64,000 nucleotides of DNA from DATMER01 sp963741305 (GCA_963741305.1 CAVUHL010000003.1:4712001-4776000); one strand, 5' to 3'; positions 9,801-17,136 are shown, numbered from the stretch's first letter. The notes: generated by a model not told the origin, from the letters alone. Translations and numbers: made by a program.

Positions 9801-11400
9801 CAATTCCACCCCGGGCGAGCACCGGGCGGCGGTGAGCGTGAACGGCACGCTCCTCGGCGAGGCCCAGTGGCAGGGAATCGCGCCGGTGGTCCAGACCTTC
9901 CCGGTGCCGGACGGCGTCCTCCTGGAGACGGGCAACCAGGTCGAGATCCTCGGCACGGTCGGCGGCGGAGCCGCCTTCAGCTTCTTCTACGTCGACGGCT
10001 TCACGGCGGGCTACCCGCACGGGTTTGAGGCCGAGAGCGGCGCGCTGGCCTTCACCGCCGGAAGCAGCGTCACGGTGACCGGGTTCTCGGACCCGGCGGT
10101 CCGGCTGGTCGACGTGACCTTCCCGATGCGTACGCGGTGGCTCACGGGGACGGCCATCGACGCGGATCCTGCCGGCGGCTTCCGCGCCAGCTTCGTCCCC
10201 AGCTCGGCCACCCGCTACCTCGCGGCAGGGCCGGACGCGGTGAAGACGCCGTTCGCGGTACGGGCCTGGAGCCCGGCCGGCCTGCTTTCCACCGCGAACC
10301 GCGCCGACGTGCTGATCGTCGTGCCTGCCGGCATGGAGGCCGAGGCCGAGCGCCTGGCCGACTTCCGTCGCGGCCAGGGCCTGGAAGCCGTCGTGGCCGG
10401 CCTCGACGCGGTGGCGGACCTCTTCGGCAACGGCACCGCCACGCCGCAGGCCGTGCGCGCTTTCCTCTCCTACGCCAGGACGCGCTGGACCGTGCAGCCC
10501 CGCTACGTCGTCCTGGCCGGCGAGGGGACCCTCGACTACCGCAACATCCAGGGCTTCGGCGACTCGGTCATGCCTCCTCTCCTCGTGCAGGCGGAGGGCG
10601 GCCTCTTCCCTTCCGACAACCGCCTGGCCGACGCGAACGGCGACGGCAGGGCCGACATGGCCATCGGCCGCATCCCGGTGCTCACGGCAGCGGAGCTGGG
10701 CTCCTATATCGACAAGATCCTGGCTTATGAGAACGCGGGCTCGCCCGCCTGGGCGGCCAACGCCCTGATGCTGGCCGACAGCGCCGACGGCGGAGCGAGC
10801 TTCGCGCAGCAGAGCGACAGTATCGCGGCCCAGCTTTCCGGCGGGTTCACGGTCGACCGCATCTATCTCGACGAGGAGCCGCTGGCGCAGGCCCGCGCCC
10901 GGCTGTTGCAGGGGATCGGCACCGGCGCCTCGCTGATCGATTTCGTCGGCCACGGCGGCCTCGACCGGCTGACGGCCGGCGGCCTGCTGACCAGCGCGGA
11001 CGTGCCCGGCCTGGCCAACGGCGAGCGGCTGCCGGTGGTCACGGCCATGACCTGCACGGTAAACCGGTTCGCGGTCCCCGGCGTACCCTCTCTGGGAGAG
11101 CTGCTGGTCAAGAGCCCGGACGGCGGCGCCGCCGCGGTCTGGGGGCCGTCCGGCCTGTCTGTCCACAGCGAGGCCCGGAAGCTGGCCGAGATCTTCTACC
11201 GGCGGGCGTCTGGCGGGAGCGGCGGGGGCGGCCCGGAAGGCGGGCGGCTCGGGGACTGGATCTTGCAATCGATGAAGGACTTCGGAGCCCTGGGAGGCGA
11301 CGAGGGTATGCTGGACATCTACAATCTCCTCGGGGATCCCTCCCTGGTCGTGCGGCAGGGGCCGGTACCGGCTCCTGCAGGCGGGAGTGGCAGCGAATGA
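6880..11400 (+). CDS. secreted gingipain-type cysteine peptidase (family C25)
   Basis: A 1506-aa protein with an N-terminal signal peptide. Beta-sandwich/lectin-like regions span roughly residues 40-480, a repeat-domain linker lies near 500-640 and a FN3-like segment near 660-750. The C-terminal third is a C25 peptidase domain, with ADVLIVVPAG, a GDGRADMAIGRIPV segment, catalytic His1358 in FVGHGG and catalytic Cys1392 in TAMTCTVN. It ends with the family's usual YNLLGDPSL segment. The SD GAGAGG precedes the ATG. No type-IX C-terminal sorting domain was recognised after the catalytic domain. The gene is followed 25 bp later by a two-cysteine small peptide, so peptidase and peptide are probably cotranscribed. 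A role in maturing that peptide is inference. Confidence 0.9.
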   Translation: MRLSRHAAVRRALLCALILGASLSVPRSLPAGSTGDPGNNGAGLYMPQGSTAGTANGDYVSDATGMNTFYRYFIEVPPGQTRLVIELYDADVGDDGLGEDTEGRDRTRDGDFESVATYSLVNPAGVGETTLFTIGNAAGPAGADDDWLSLFDSTGVEDYRDNFDTVAYNNTNGSVPWTTSWIETNDGGGGAASGQIFITGTELQLGDNGGALSTIERQVDLSAFGGAILTFDRRTTGVDANDQFRVEVSATGGAPWTLVEHWTGPLGDAGESYDISAHRSANTRIRFIHVSGYGNNDFLFIDDLRIRDTQVLAGHWELRVDMAAGDDINALGIRAHDGNSGAGGTELNVYFDSFTQFGVNPVAAGAATRTYDVFPYVTAGCTAAKNDFDYDSNNGAVGQMSFSSRTGAYTTQVFNSNLELSGNNVWLRDTFTGWTSDTNSTDNGIWSGNVSISTYTNDNGLNGNYTTFYMSNQLATANPPGGTLTNPFPNAFRVYLPTDAGAAPVKPYLEQQLRVDSGPNPPVVGQRTDVTVTVRLVNPTSRQITFPGSNAVIVNVPAVPAGVTYDDASQVSQGSITEPLPGATGDITWNPGPVAAGATALLSYEVRVTPTIAGQRLPVTGTPASNGTRASFVDETGNPSQTRATFTFGPLCGLAVTQGLLTHAVVSSFRTFADERGGVLVEWTTASETGTAGFRVLRRDAAGQFRPVHEELLPGLLHAAQGGTYRFLDEGAAPGETQAYLLEEVEAGGRRRTYGPYTGLPSWERPEGPEARTAYEREGHPTTLRKASAPAVKSTKGFAQAGSAAHLSIRETGLYYVTREQAAAWLGLPLSTVDVAIVRGNLQLTRGGQQAAWWPDLADKKTARGLYFYGEAQPTLYSVDTVYRLSEGAGLIMRAGTVAPAAPAAGGSFPASKPFEKDLFPATAVAPNPESDYWFWDFVISGDPAFGKRTYTFDAPALAPGDGTLTVALQGATDNSTPGEHRAAVSVNGTLLGEAQWQGIAPVVQTFPVPDGVLLETGNQVEILGTVGGGAAFSFFYVDGFTAGYPHGFEAESGALAFTAGSSVTVTGFSDPAVRLVDVTFPMRTRWLTGTAIDADPAGGFRASFVPSSATRYLAAGPDAVKTPFAVRAWSPAGLLSTANRADVLIVVPAGMEAEAERLADFRRGQGLEAVVAGLDAVADLFGNGTATPQAVRAFLSYARTRWTVQPRYVVLAGEGTLDYRNIQGFGDSVMPPLLVQAEGGLFPSDNRLADANGDGRADMAIGRIPVLTAAELGSYIDKILAYENAGSPAWAANALMLADSADGGASFAQQSDSIAAQLSGGFTVDRIYLDEEPLAQARARLLQGIGTGASLIDFVGHGGLDRLTAGGLLTSADVPGLANGERLPVVTAMTCTVNRFAVPGVPSLGELLVKSPDGGAAAVWGPSGLSVHSEARKLAEIFYRRASGGSGGGGPEGGRLGDWILQSMKDFGALGGDEGMLDIYNLLGDPSLVVRQGPVPAPAGGSGSE

Positions 11401-11425
11401 CTCGAAGGCGGGAAAGAGGCAGCGA

Positions 11426-11620
11426 ATGGAATTGAAAAGGCCCGGAAGAGCGAGCGAGGAGGGAATGGCCCCCTCACGCCCGGGCGCTTCCCGGCGAGCT
11501 TACGAACCACCGCGCATCCTCTACCGGGAGCCGCTGGAGGCCATGGCCGCCGTCTGCGCCCCCACTCCCCCTGCCAAGGGGAACGTGGCCTTCTGCTCCC
11601 AGGGGCCGATCTCGTCGTGA
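11426..11620 (+). CDS. two-cysteine small peptide, candidate RiPP precursor
   Basis: A 64-aa peptide with a GAGG Shine-Dalgarno 6 nt before its ATG. The first ~35 residues are basic and leader-like. A YEPPRILYREPLEAMA segment follows, then a short tail with Cys, PTPPAKG, a second Cys and GPISS at the C-terminus. It lies 25 bp after the C25 peptidase and tail-to-tail with the radical SAM/PqqD genes. Small proteins with this layout (proline motif, REPLE, two spaced Cys) are typical RiPP substrates, but no maturase pairing is proven. An in-frame ATG further upstream would overlap the peptidase stop and lacks a good ribosome site. Confidence 0.7.
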   Translation: MELKRPGRASEEGMAPSRPGASRRAYEPPRILYREPLEAMAAVCAPTPPAKGNVAFCSQGPISS

Positions 11621-11793
11621 CCCTCACCCCCTAACCCCCTCTCCCACACGCACTCACACCCTCCCGGGAGAGGGGGGACCGGAACGGAACCGGATAGGAA
11701 CCGGACCTTCTGTTCTGCTGTTGCTGTTGGGCGGGGGCGCCCCTCTCCCGGGCGGGTGTGAGTGCGTGTGGGAGAGGGGACGGGGGTGAGGGT
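11620..11793. repeat. large inverted repeat of the CCCTCACCCC/CCCTCTCCC family
   Basis: The left arm (about 11620-11676) and right arm (about 11740-11793) are near-perfect inverted copies, including cccacacgcactcacaccc and its complement and the flanking ccctctccc and ccctcaccc blocks. The arms enclose about 60 bp of degenerate ggaaccgga repeats. The element fills the gap between the convergent precursor gene and the radical SAM gene and can act as a two-way terminator. Relatives sit inside the NRPS gene at 57039 and 63871. Confidence 0.85.
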
Positions 11794-11799
11794 TCCGGC

Positions 11800-12855
11800 T
11801 CAGGTCACGATCGGCAACAAACCCTTCTTCCGCACCGCCTTCTCCGTCTCTTCCATCCTCAGCACCGCTTCCGGGTAGACGTTCAGGGGGTCTCCCGTGC
11901 GGACGGCTGCCGATCCGGGGCAGAAGTTGAGGAAGCCGCCGGAGGGCCCGAAGGCGTCCACCCTCTGCTTGGCCTCGACCGTGAGGCCGCGCACCTCTTG
12001 CAGCCCGGCCGAGCCCGTCCAGATCTCGCCGATCGACTGCCGGTGGAGGTTGCCCACCGCCCGGCGCCACTGCACGCAGGGGTAGACGTTGCCGAAGGGG
12101 TCCACTGCGACGCCCGCGGAGCCGGCGCCGCAGTGCTTCTCCACCGGAGCCGGCACCGTGCCGTCGTCCCCCCCGCGGGCGACCGAGACGGCTCTCCCAA
12201 CCTGCAGGTCGAACAGGCGCCGCACCCCCTCCCGCGAGGGCGCGATCGATAGCGGCTCGCGGTCGCCGTCGTCCTTCGGTGTGACTTCGGGATCGATCTG
12301 GATCGGCAGCCCGAAGGAGGCGGCCAGATCGAGCATGCCCTCGGCCTCGGCCTCGTTCCAGCGGGTCAGGGTGCTGTTGATCTTGACCCTCATGCCCAGG
12401 TCCAAGACCTCGCGGAGGTTCGCGAGCAGGCGCTCGAAGCTGCCGGGCACCCGCGTCTGCAGGTCGTGGGTGGCGGCGTTGTCACCGTGGAGGCTGACCT
12501 CGATCAAAAAGGGATCGACCTCGTCCCGGATGCGGCGGGCCATCTCGCCGCGCAAGGCATGGCCGTTGGACTTGATGCGGACGACGAAGCCCAGCTCCCG
12601 CGCGCGGGCGCCCAGCTTCAGGAAGTCCGGATGGGCCAGCGGCTCGCCGCCGGAGAGGGTCAGGTTCAGCACCTGGAGGTCGGCCAGGTCCTCGAAGAAC
12701 CGGAGGTACTGCTCCGTGGTGAGCGGCTCGCCGCGCAAGCCGAGGTCGTTGTAGCAGAAGAAGCAATCCAGGTTGCAGCGGTAGGTCAGCTCGACCAGGA
12801 CCGAGAACAGGATGTTGTCGCGCCAGGTCTTGCGCAGGACTTCGGTGAAGCTCAT
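11800..12855 (-). CDS. radical SAM/SPASM peptide maturase
   Basis: A 351-aa enzyme. The radical SAM cluster motif CNLDCFFC (CxxxCxxC) lies near residue 28, LTLSGGEPL follows, and a C-terminal SPASM-type cysteine set is present (KHCGAG, YPCVQW, NFCPG) for auxiliary FeS clusters. This architecture is used by RiPP maturases such as PqqE- and sactisynthase-like proteins. Its start overlaps the stop of the PqqD gene by 4 bp (ATGA), giving a classic partner pair: PqqD-type domains bind the leader for the SPASM enzyme. The nearest candidate substrates are the convergent two-cysteine peptide at 11426 and the 24-aa leader at 17439. The reaction type (thioether, C-C or other) cannot be told from sequence. 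Confidence 0.93.
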   Translation of the reverse strand: MSFTEVLRKTWRDNILFSVLVELTYRCNLDCFFCYNDLGLRGEPLTTEQYLRFFEDLADLQVLNLTLSGGEPLAHPDFLKLGARARELGFVVRIKSNGHALRGEMARRIRDEVDPFLIEVSLHGDNAATHDLQTRVPGSFERLLANLREVLDLGMRVKINSTLTRWNEAEAEGMLDLAASFGLPIQIDPEVTPKDDGDREPLSIAPSREGVRRLFDLQVGRAVSVARGGDDGTVPAPVEKHCGAGSAGVAVDPFGNVYPCVQWRRAVGNLHRQSIGEIWTGSAGLQEVRGLTVEAKQRVDAFGPSGGFLNFCPGSAAVRTGDPLNVYPEAVLRMEETEKAVRKKGLLPIVT

Positions 12856-13130
12856 CCGGCCGCGACCTCAAGGATTCCTTCGCCCGCGAGCTCGGCAGCG
12901 AAGCGGAGCACGTCCTGCTCCAGGGTCGCGCGGTCCACCTCGAATTCGCCCGCGAGCGTATCCACCCAGGCGCCGATCGGACGGATGCCGTCGGCCAGGG
13001 CGAGGATGCGCGCCGCCACCTCGCTCATCACCAGGATCTCGGAGCTCTTCTGGCGCACGACGACGGCCTCGCCATCGACGATTCGGAAACGGACGTCCGA
13101 AGCCGGCCTGAGCACGGTGTCTTCATTCAT
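12852..13130 (-). CDS. PqqD-family RiPP recognition protein
   Basis: A 92-aa PqqD-like protein (RiPP recognition element fold) with the family pattern: an early strand RFRIVDGEAVVV, ILVMSEVAARILALADG, then a helix-turn-helix with acidic residues. It should bind a leader peptide and present it to the radical SAM enzyme, whose gene it overlaps by 4 bp. It also overlaps the upstream HprK-like gene by 4 bp, so all are translationally coupled. This is the second PqqD protein of the locus; the first (17137-17424) is paired with the B2 peptidase. Confidence 0.85.
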   Translation of the reverse strand: MNEDTVLRPASDVRFRIVDGEAVVVRQKSSEILVMSEVAARILALADGIRPIGAWVDTLAGEFEVDRATLEQDVLRFAAELAGEGILEVAAG

Positions 13131-14038
13131 GCTTCAGACAGGATACTCCACATCCCGCCGGTGAGCGAGAAGCGCAGGGCGTAGGCGGGCACTCCATCCA
13201 TCAGGTCGAGGAGGGTGGAGAGCAGGGCGCCGTGCCGGTGGAGGTCGGCGTTGAGGAAGGGCGAGCAGGCCATCAGGCAGGCGGCGGCCTCGGCCCGGCG
13301 CAGGGGGCGGAGGCTGTCCTGGACGTCCTTCTCCAGCCGCATGACCCCGCGCAGGGGATAGACGGCGCCCGGTCCCGCTCCTCCGCCGAGGTCGCCGGTG
13401 AAGGGAAGCGCTGCGAGGCTGGCCCGTCCGGACTCTCCAGGGATCAGGGCATTGAGGTCGTCGCTCAGGACGGTGCGGCCCTGCTCCAGGCCGAGGCGGG
13501 AGACGGTGGTCTTGCCCGCTCCGGAACGCCCGGCGAAGAGCAGGGCCTCACCGCGGTCCACGAGCGCGGCGCCATGGATCACCGCCCCGCCCAGCTCGTG
13601 CAGGCGGTAGGCGACGAGCACCCGGCAGAAGTTCTCGAAGATGCCGGGAAAGCGCTCGCCTCCGTTCACGGAAGTCCACAGCGCGCCGGAAAGCCCCGGC
13701 CGCCAGTCCATCCGCCCGAACAGGTCGAGCCCGGCGAGCCGGACCGACGCGGGGCCGGCGTCCATGTCCATGGCGTACTCCCAGCCGCGCACGTCCACTT
13801 CGCGGAAGCTCTCCGGCGCGGCGCGGAACAGGAGGGAGGAGACCGCGGGCTGCGCCTGAGCCAACCGAAAGGCTCCAAAGCGGCCGAGCACTGCCTCCTC
13901 CTGAGCCGCGGAGAGGCCAGAGAAGCCGTAGGGACCTCCAGGCAGGTCGAGGACCAATTCCCTCTCCCCCCAGGTCTCGCCCGCCTGCCGCGCCGGAAAG
14001 AGGTCCGGGTAGCGGAGAAACGTCTCCCCAAAGCTCAT
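13127..14038 (-). CDS. HPr kinase-like ATP-binding protein (second copy)
   Basis: A 303-aa protein with an HprK-type P-loop GRSGAGKTT near residues 169-177 and a following LSDDLNALIP acidic strand (Walker-B-like). Its N-terminal half is the variable region seen in the HprK-like proteins of RiPP loci. In paeninodin-type lasso clusters such kinases phosphorylate the peptide C-terminus, and other members are uncharacterised. Stop and start overlap neighbours by 4 bp on both sides. It differs clearly in sequence from the HprK-like protein at 15743, so this is not a recent duplication. The substrate is unknown. Confidence 0.85.
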   Translation of the reverse strand: MSFGETFLRYPDLFPARQAGETWGERELVLDLPGGPYGFSGLSAAQEEAVLGRFGAFRLAQAQPAVSSLLFRAAPESFREVDVRGWEYAMDMDAGPASVRLAGLDLFGRMDWRPGLSGALWTSVNGGERFPGIFENFCRVLVAYRLHELGGAVIHGAALVDRGEALLFAGRSGAGKTTVSRLGLEQGRTVLSDDLNALIPGESGRASLAALPFTGDLGGGAGPGAVYPLRGVMRLEKDVQDSLRPLRRAEAAACLMACSPFLNADLHRHGALLSTLLDLMDGVPAYALRFSLTGGMWSILSEA

Positions 14039-14415
14039 CGAAAGACCAGGCGCAGAACGGCCCGCAGGCGTTCGGCGAGGCGCACCGGCTGCGCGATCCG
14101 GCCGAGGAGGCGGTCAAAGGGGATGGCACCGTCATGACAGGGGCAGTGGTCACCCTGGGTTACCAAGGCGATACCACGGCCCCAAGGACGGTAGCCGAGC
14201 AGGCGATGAATCCGGAGGCGGCCGTCGCCGGCCTGGAAGGCGACCACGTCTCCCGGCAGATAAACCCGGGCCGCGATGACCCGCACCCGGTCTCCGTCGG
14301 CAATGCGCGGGGCCATGCAGCTCCCACGCACGGTAACCTCCACCGCGCCCTCGCGCGCAAGCTCGCGAAGGGCGTCGAAATGCGCGGGACGCACGGGGGC
14401 AGGCGGCGGCAGCAT
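14035..14415 (-). CDS. S26/S24-like signal-peptidase fold protein with a Cys/His pair
   Basis: A 126-aa soluble protein. Its core VRGSCMAPRIADGDRV aligns with the signal peptidase I block 'GxSMxPxxxxGD'. The residue just before Met, normally the Ser nucleophile, is Cys33. The general-base position is His70 (RIHRLLG), as in ER-type peptidases, rather than Lys. PGDVVAF follows the usual spacing. There is no membrane segment. Such proteins are common next to PqqD and HprK-like genes in RiPP loci, so a maturation role is inferred. The start at 14415 is chosen because upstream in-frame codons run into the 21-bp array. It overlaps the HprK-like gene by 4 bp. Confidence 0.8.
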   Translation of the reverse strand: MLPPPAPVRPAHFDALRELAREGAVEVTVRGSCMAPRIADGDRVRVIAARVYLPGDVVAFQAGDGRLRIHRLLGYRPWGRGIALVTQGDHCPCHDGAIPFDRLLGRIAQPVRLAERLRAVLRLVFR

Positions 14416-14454
14416 GGAGCGGATCGAGTATGGCACAGCCAGAATGGCTCCGAA

Positions 14455-14810
14455 CGCGATCAGGATGACTCCGAACGCGTGCAGAATGACTTTGGGCGCG
14501 TTAGGAATGATTTCGGACGCGTTCCAGATGACTCTGGACGCGTTCAGGATGACTTTGGACGCGGTAAAAGTCATTTCGATCGCGGCCAAAGTCGTTCCTA
14601 ACGCGTGCAGAATGATTTGGAGCGCGTCTCAAGTCATTCTGATCGCGTGCAGAATGATTCTGATCGCGTGCAAAGTCATCTTGAACGCGTCCAAAGTCAT
14701 TTCGAACGCGTGCAAAACGATTCTGCACGCGTGCAAAGTCATTCTGAACGCGATGCGAGGCGTCCTGATCGCGTTCAGAACGATTTCGGGCCCGTTGCGA
14801 GGGGCCGATG
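14455..14810. repeat. 21-bp-period tandem array (array 2), 17 units
   Basis: A CGCG tetramer recurs at exactly 21-bp steps from 14455 to 14770 (16 consecutive copies), then as CCCG at 14791. Between the kernels the units vary around agaatgattctg and aaagtcattctg. There are no indels in the whole run. It fills the 360-bp gap between the nucleotidyltransferase and the S26-like gene and reaches into the last codons of the former. Because 21 is a multiple of 3, both strands read as open heptad repeats; these are not taken as genes. Confidence 0.92.
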
Positions 14811-15746
14811 ATGCGCCGGAGCCTCCCAGGATAGGGCAAAGCGCAGGGAGCGCAGCGCTTGCTCCGGGCGATAGCACGCGTAAGGGAGCCAGGCGGATGG
14901 CGGGGAATCCAGCGAGCCGCGGCGCAGGTGGCGGGCGACGAGCCGGCGGATCAGGAGGACCCTCGGACGCCGCATCTGCAGCGCGCCCAGGTCTGGAATC
15001 CGGCATCCGAGCGTCTCTGAGGCGACATGGAGGGCGGTGTAGATGATCCCCTCGCAGCGGTCCTCCCGGGCGTGGGCGGCCAGGCGGTCCCAATCGATGT
15101 CGAGGCGGCGGACGGTCTCCGCGATGTCGAACAGGTGCTTGAGCCGGAAGAAGCGCTTGCGGCAGGAGTTGATGCAGAGGGAGATCAGCAGGTCCTCGGG
15201 CGACATGACGAACGCCTCCTGACCGTGGAAATCCACCGCCCGGGAGTCCGCCCAGATGCGGTCGAAGTGGATCGGGAGCACGCCGTTCATGTCCACGTCG
15301 TGGTGGCTGAGGAGGTCGCACTCGATCCCGCTACGGTAGAGGGACCGGCGGACCTCCCGCTCGTCGTCCGAGAGCCGGCGGCCGGGCTCGGGCCGGAGCA
15401 GGAGGTCGGCGTCTTTCGAGGTCGTCACCCAGGGCTCGCGGTACACAAGAAGATCGAGGGCGAGCCCCTTGAGGAGCATCACCTGGTATCCGGCCTCGCG
15501 CAGCCGGGCAATCCCTCGGGCGAGCCGCTCCGCCTCCTGGGCCTTGATCAGCACGTTCTCGAAGAAGGCACCCTGGAGGTTCTCGGCCTTCAAGTTGGCT
15601 CCCACGATCGGCGCGACCCCATGGTCTTCGGCAATGGCCGCGAGCTTTTCCCAATCGAACGGCGCCAAAGCCTCCACCGCCAAGCGGTGCTCCTCCTGGA
15701 AGTCCTGCCGGGCTGCAGCGAAGAGGACGCGGTCCTCGGCTTTCAC
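14775..15746 (-). CDS. nucleotidyltransferase-family protein (NTP_transf_5-like)
   Basis: A 323-aa protein resembling the large uncharacterised nucleotidyltransferase family common in RiPP and polysaccharide loci. A helical N-terminal part is followed by QVMLLKGLALDLLVY and TSKDADLLLRP (the metal-binding D-x-D), then SGIECDLLSHHDVDMN. The C-terminal part is rich in Arg and Trp. The start is a GTG at 15746 that overlaps the HprK-like stop (GTGA); upstream in-frame codons belong to that gene. The last residues are encoded by the edge of the 21-bp array. In lasso-type clusters this family accompanies B2 and HprK-like genes, and nucleotidylation of the peptide is a guess. Confidence 0.82.
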   Translation of the reverse strand: MKAEDRVLFAAARQDFQEEHRLAVEALAPFDWEKLAAIAEDHGVAPIVGANLKAENLQGAFFENVLIKAQEAERLARGIARLREAGYQVMLLKGLALDLLVYREPWVTTSKDADLLLRPEPGRRLSDDEREVRRSLYRSGIECDLLSHHDVDMNGVLPIHFDRIWADSRAVDFHGQEAFVMSPEDLLISLCINSCRKRFFRLKHLFDIAETVRRLDIDWDRLAAHAREDRCEGIIYTALHVASETLGCRIPDLGALQMRRPRVLLIRRLVARHLRRGSLDSPPSAWLPYACYRPEQALRSLRFALSWEAPAHHRPLATGPKSF

Positions 15747-16645
15747 ATCAGCTCCTGGAGGAGCCGAACGGCCTCGTCCAGGTCGGTCCCGGTCTCCAGC
15801 CGATAGCAGCGGCTCGCCTTGGCCAGCCCGGCCAGGGCGTCGAGATGGGCCTGGGAGGAAACCGGCTCGGTGAGGAGGACGTTCGGTGCCAGCTCGAGCA
15901 GGGCCTCGCCGGGACCGATCGGCCGCAGCTCGCTCCGGGGGCGGCCCGAGACTCGGGGAAAGACGAGCAGCGAGGGCGTGCTCTCCCAAACGATGCAGGT
16001 TTCATCGGCCCGGAGCTGGCGTTTGCGCCAGCCGGCGGGCGGCGGAGCCAGTTGGAGATCGGGAAAGAAAGAGGCACTCTCCTCCGTGAGATCAATCTCG
16101 TCGGGGAAGGCCAGGATGCGATGGCCATCCAGGAAGAGAGTGTCGTCGCCGAGGAAGCCGAAGCCGGCCCGCGCCAGGGCGACGCTCAGGGTGGACTTGC
16201 CCGAGCCACTGGTGCCGGCCAGGACGAGCGCCCGGCCGTCCAGGTCCGCGCCCGCGGCGTGGACGCCGAAGAGCCCGCGCCGTTTGAGCAGCTCCATCAT
16301 CGGCACCGAGAGCAGCGGGTGGGAAAGAATCCACAGATCCTCTCCCGAAGCGGAGGGAGCGGAGAACCGGACCCGGCCGGCCGCGGGCTCGCAGAGGGCG
16401 CTCAGCGATCCCTGCCGGAGGTAGAGGAGGTCGCGCCCGTCGTGGTAGATCACCTCGCCGAGCGGCGGCTCGTAGACCGTCCGCGCACCCTCGGGGCGCT
16501 CCAGATCCTGGGAGACGACCTCGAAGAGGAGGTCAGGGGAACGGCTGCCGTCAGGAGGCAGCGCGGCAAAGCGGGCGTGAAAGGCACGCCGGACCTCGTC
16601 CGGGGCGGAGACCCTCAGGCTGAGGCCGTGGAACGAGTAGCTCAT
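15743..16645 (-). CDS. HPr kinase-like protein (first copy)
   Basis: A 300-aa protein with an HprK-like P-loop GTSGSGKST near residues 145-152 and FGFLGDDTLFLDG (acidic strand) after it. The N-terminal half begins MSYSFHGLSLRVSAPDE and is characteristic of kinases in lasso-peptide-type loci. The start overlaps the B2 stop by ATGA, and the stop overlaps the nucleotidyltransferase start by GTGA. By analogy with paeninodin-type clusters it may phosphorylate a peptide residue, but the locus lacks a recognisable lasso core, so its substrate is open. Confidence 0.87.
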   Translation of the reverse strand: MSYSFHGLSLRVSAPDEVRRAFHARFAALPPDGSRSPDLLFEVVSQDLERPEGARTVYEPPLGEVIYHDGRDLLYLRQGSLSALCEPAAGRVRFSAPSASGEDLWILSHPLLSVPMMELLKRRGLFGVHAAGADLDGRALVLAGTSGSGKSTLSVALARAGFGFLGDDTLFLDGHRILAFPDEIDLTEESASFFPDLQLAPPPAGWRKRQLRADETCIVWESTPSLLVFPRVSGRPRSELRPIGPGEALLELAPNVLLTEPVSSQAHLDALAGLAKASRCYRLETGTDLDEAVRLLQELM

Positions 16646-17049
16646 GCGGGCCGGATGCGGAAGGTCTCCGTATAGATCGGCCGGGGCTCCCTCTTCTCGG
16701 CGAGGGCCTTGCCGCCCAGCTCGACCCAGCAATGGCCGGTAAAATCGTCAACCCCCTCCGGCCGGCCCATCCCAAAACAGAGCGTGACGTCGAAGCCGGC
16801 CTCGCGCAGGAAGCGGTAGAGGGTGAGGCCGCGGACCAGGCAGCCACGGCGGACGACCGGCCAACCCAGGCGCAGCAGGCCGTCAATGCGCCGGACCAGA
16901 TCCTCCGCTGCCTTCAAGCCAGGCCGCGGAATCCGCGCGGGCGTGGCAGGCTCCAGCCACCGCTGAAGCCGGTCGATCCCGACGAAGCGCAACAGCAGGG
17001 GGACAGCCGCCGCGAAAAACAGGACCCGGAAGGAGCTGAGCCGGCTCAT
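16642..17049 (-). CDS. lasso-peptide B2-type transglutaminase-like leader peptidase
   Basis: A 135-aa protein of the lasso biosynthesis B2 family. It has an N-terminal hydrophobic helix (~7-20), then the catalytic block RRGCLVRGLTLYRFLREAG with Cys70, and FTGHCWVELGG with His106; the acidic third residue is less clear. B2 proteins cleave the leader just after the conserved Thr at position -2. It lies 87 bp downstream of the PqqD/B1 gene, with a terminator-like hairpin between them. SD GGAGGAGA precedes the ATG. No asparagine-synthetase-like C protein is present in the window, so the locus may use B1/B2 for another type of cleaved peptide. Confidence 0.9.
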   Translation of the reverse strand: MSRLSSFRVLFFAAAVPLLLRFVGIDRLQRWLEPATPARIPRPGLKAAEDLVRRIDGLLRLGWPVVRRGCLVRGLTLYRFLREAGFDVTLCFGMGRPEGVDDFTGHCWVELGGKALAEKREPRPIYTETFRIRPA

Positions 17050-17072
17050 GGTATCTCCTCCATCCTCCTCAT

Positions 17073-17108
17073 AAAAAGGCCGGCAGGCCTTTGGGGGAAC
17101 CTGCCGGC
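17073..17108 (-). terminator. attenuator/terminator hairpin between B1 and B2
   Basis: On the minus strand GCCGGCAGG and CCTGCCGGC form a perfect 9-bp stem with a 12-nt loop, followed by C and five U residues. It ends about 24 nt before the B2 start, after the PqqD gene. Termination here would give much more precursor and B1 transcript than maturase transcript, as in many RiPP operons. Confidence 0.8.
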
Positions 17109-17136
17109 AATTTCGTCTCTTGTACTGCCGTCTGCG

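Noticed and set aside
7492..11268. 1258-codon open frame opposite the C25 peptidase
   Set aside because: Antisense shadow in high-GC DNA; the sense protein has catalytic motifs and a signal peptide.
14276..15046. Heptad-repeat protein read from the 21-bp array (NACRMIL-type repeats)
   Set aside because: Any 21-bp array is open in several frames; there is no ribosome site, and the phase-kept feature is the CGCG DNA kernel rather than an amino-acid pattern.
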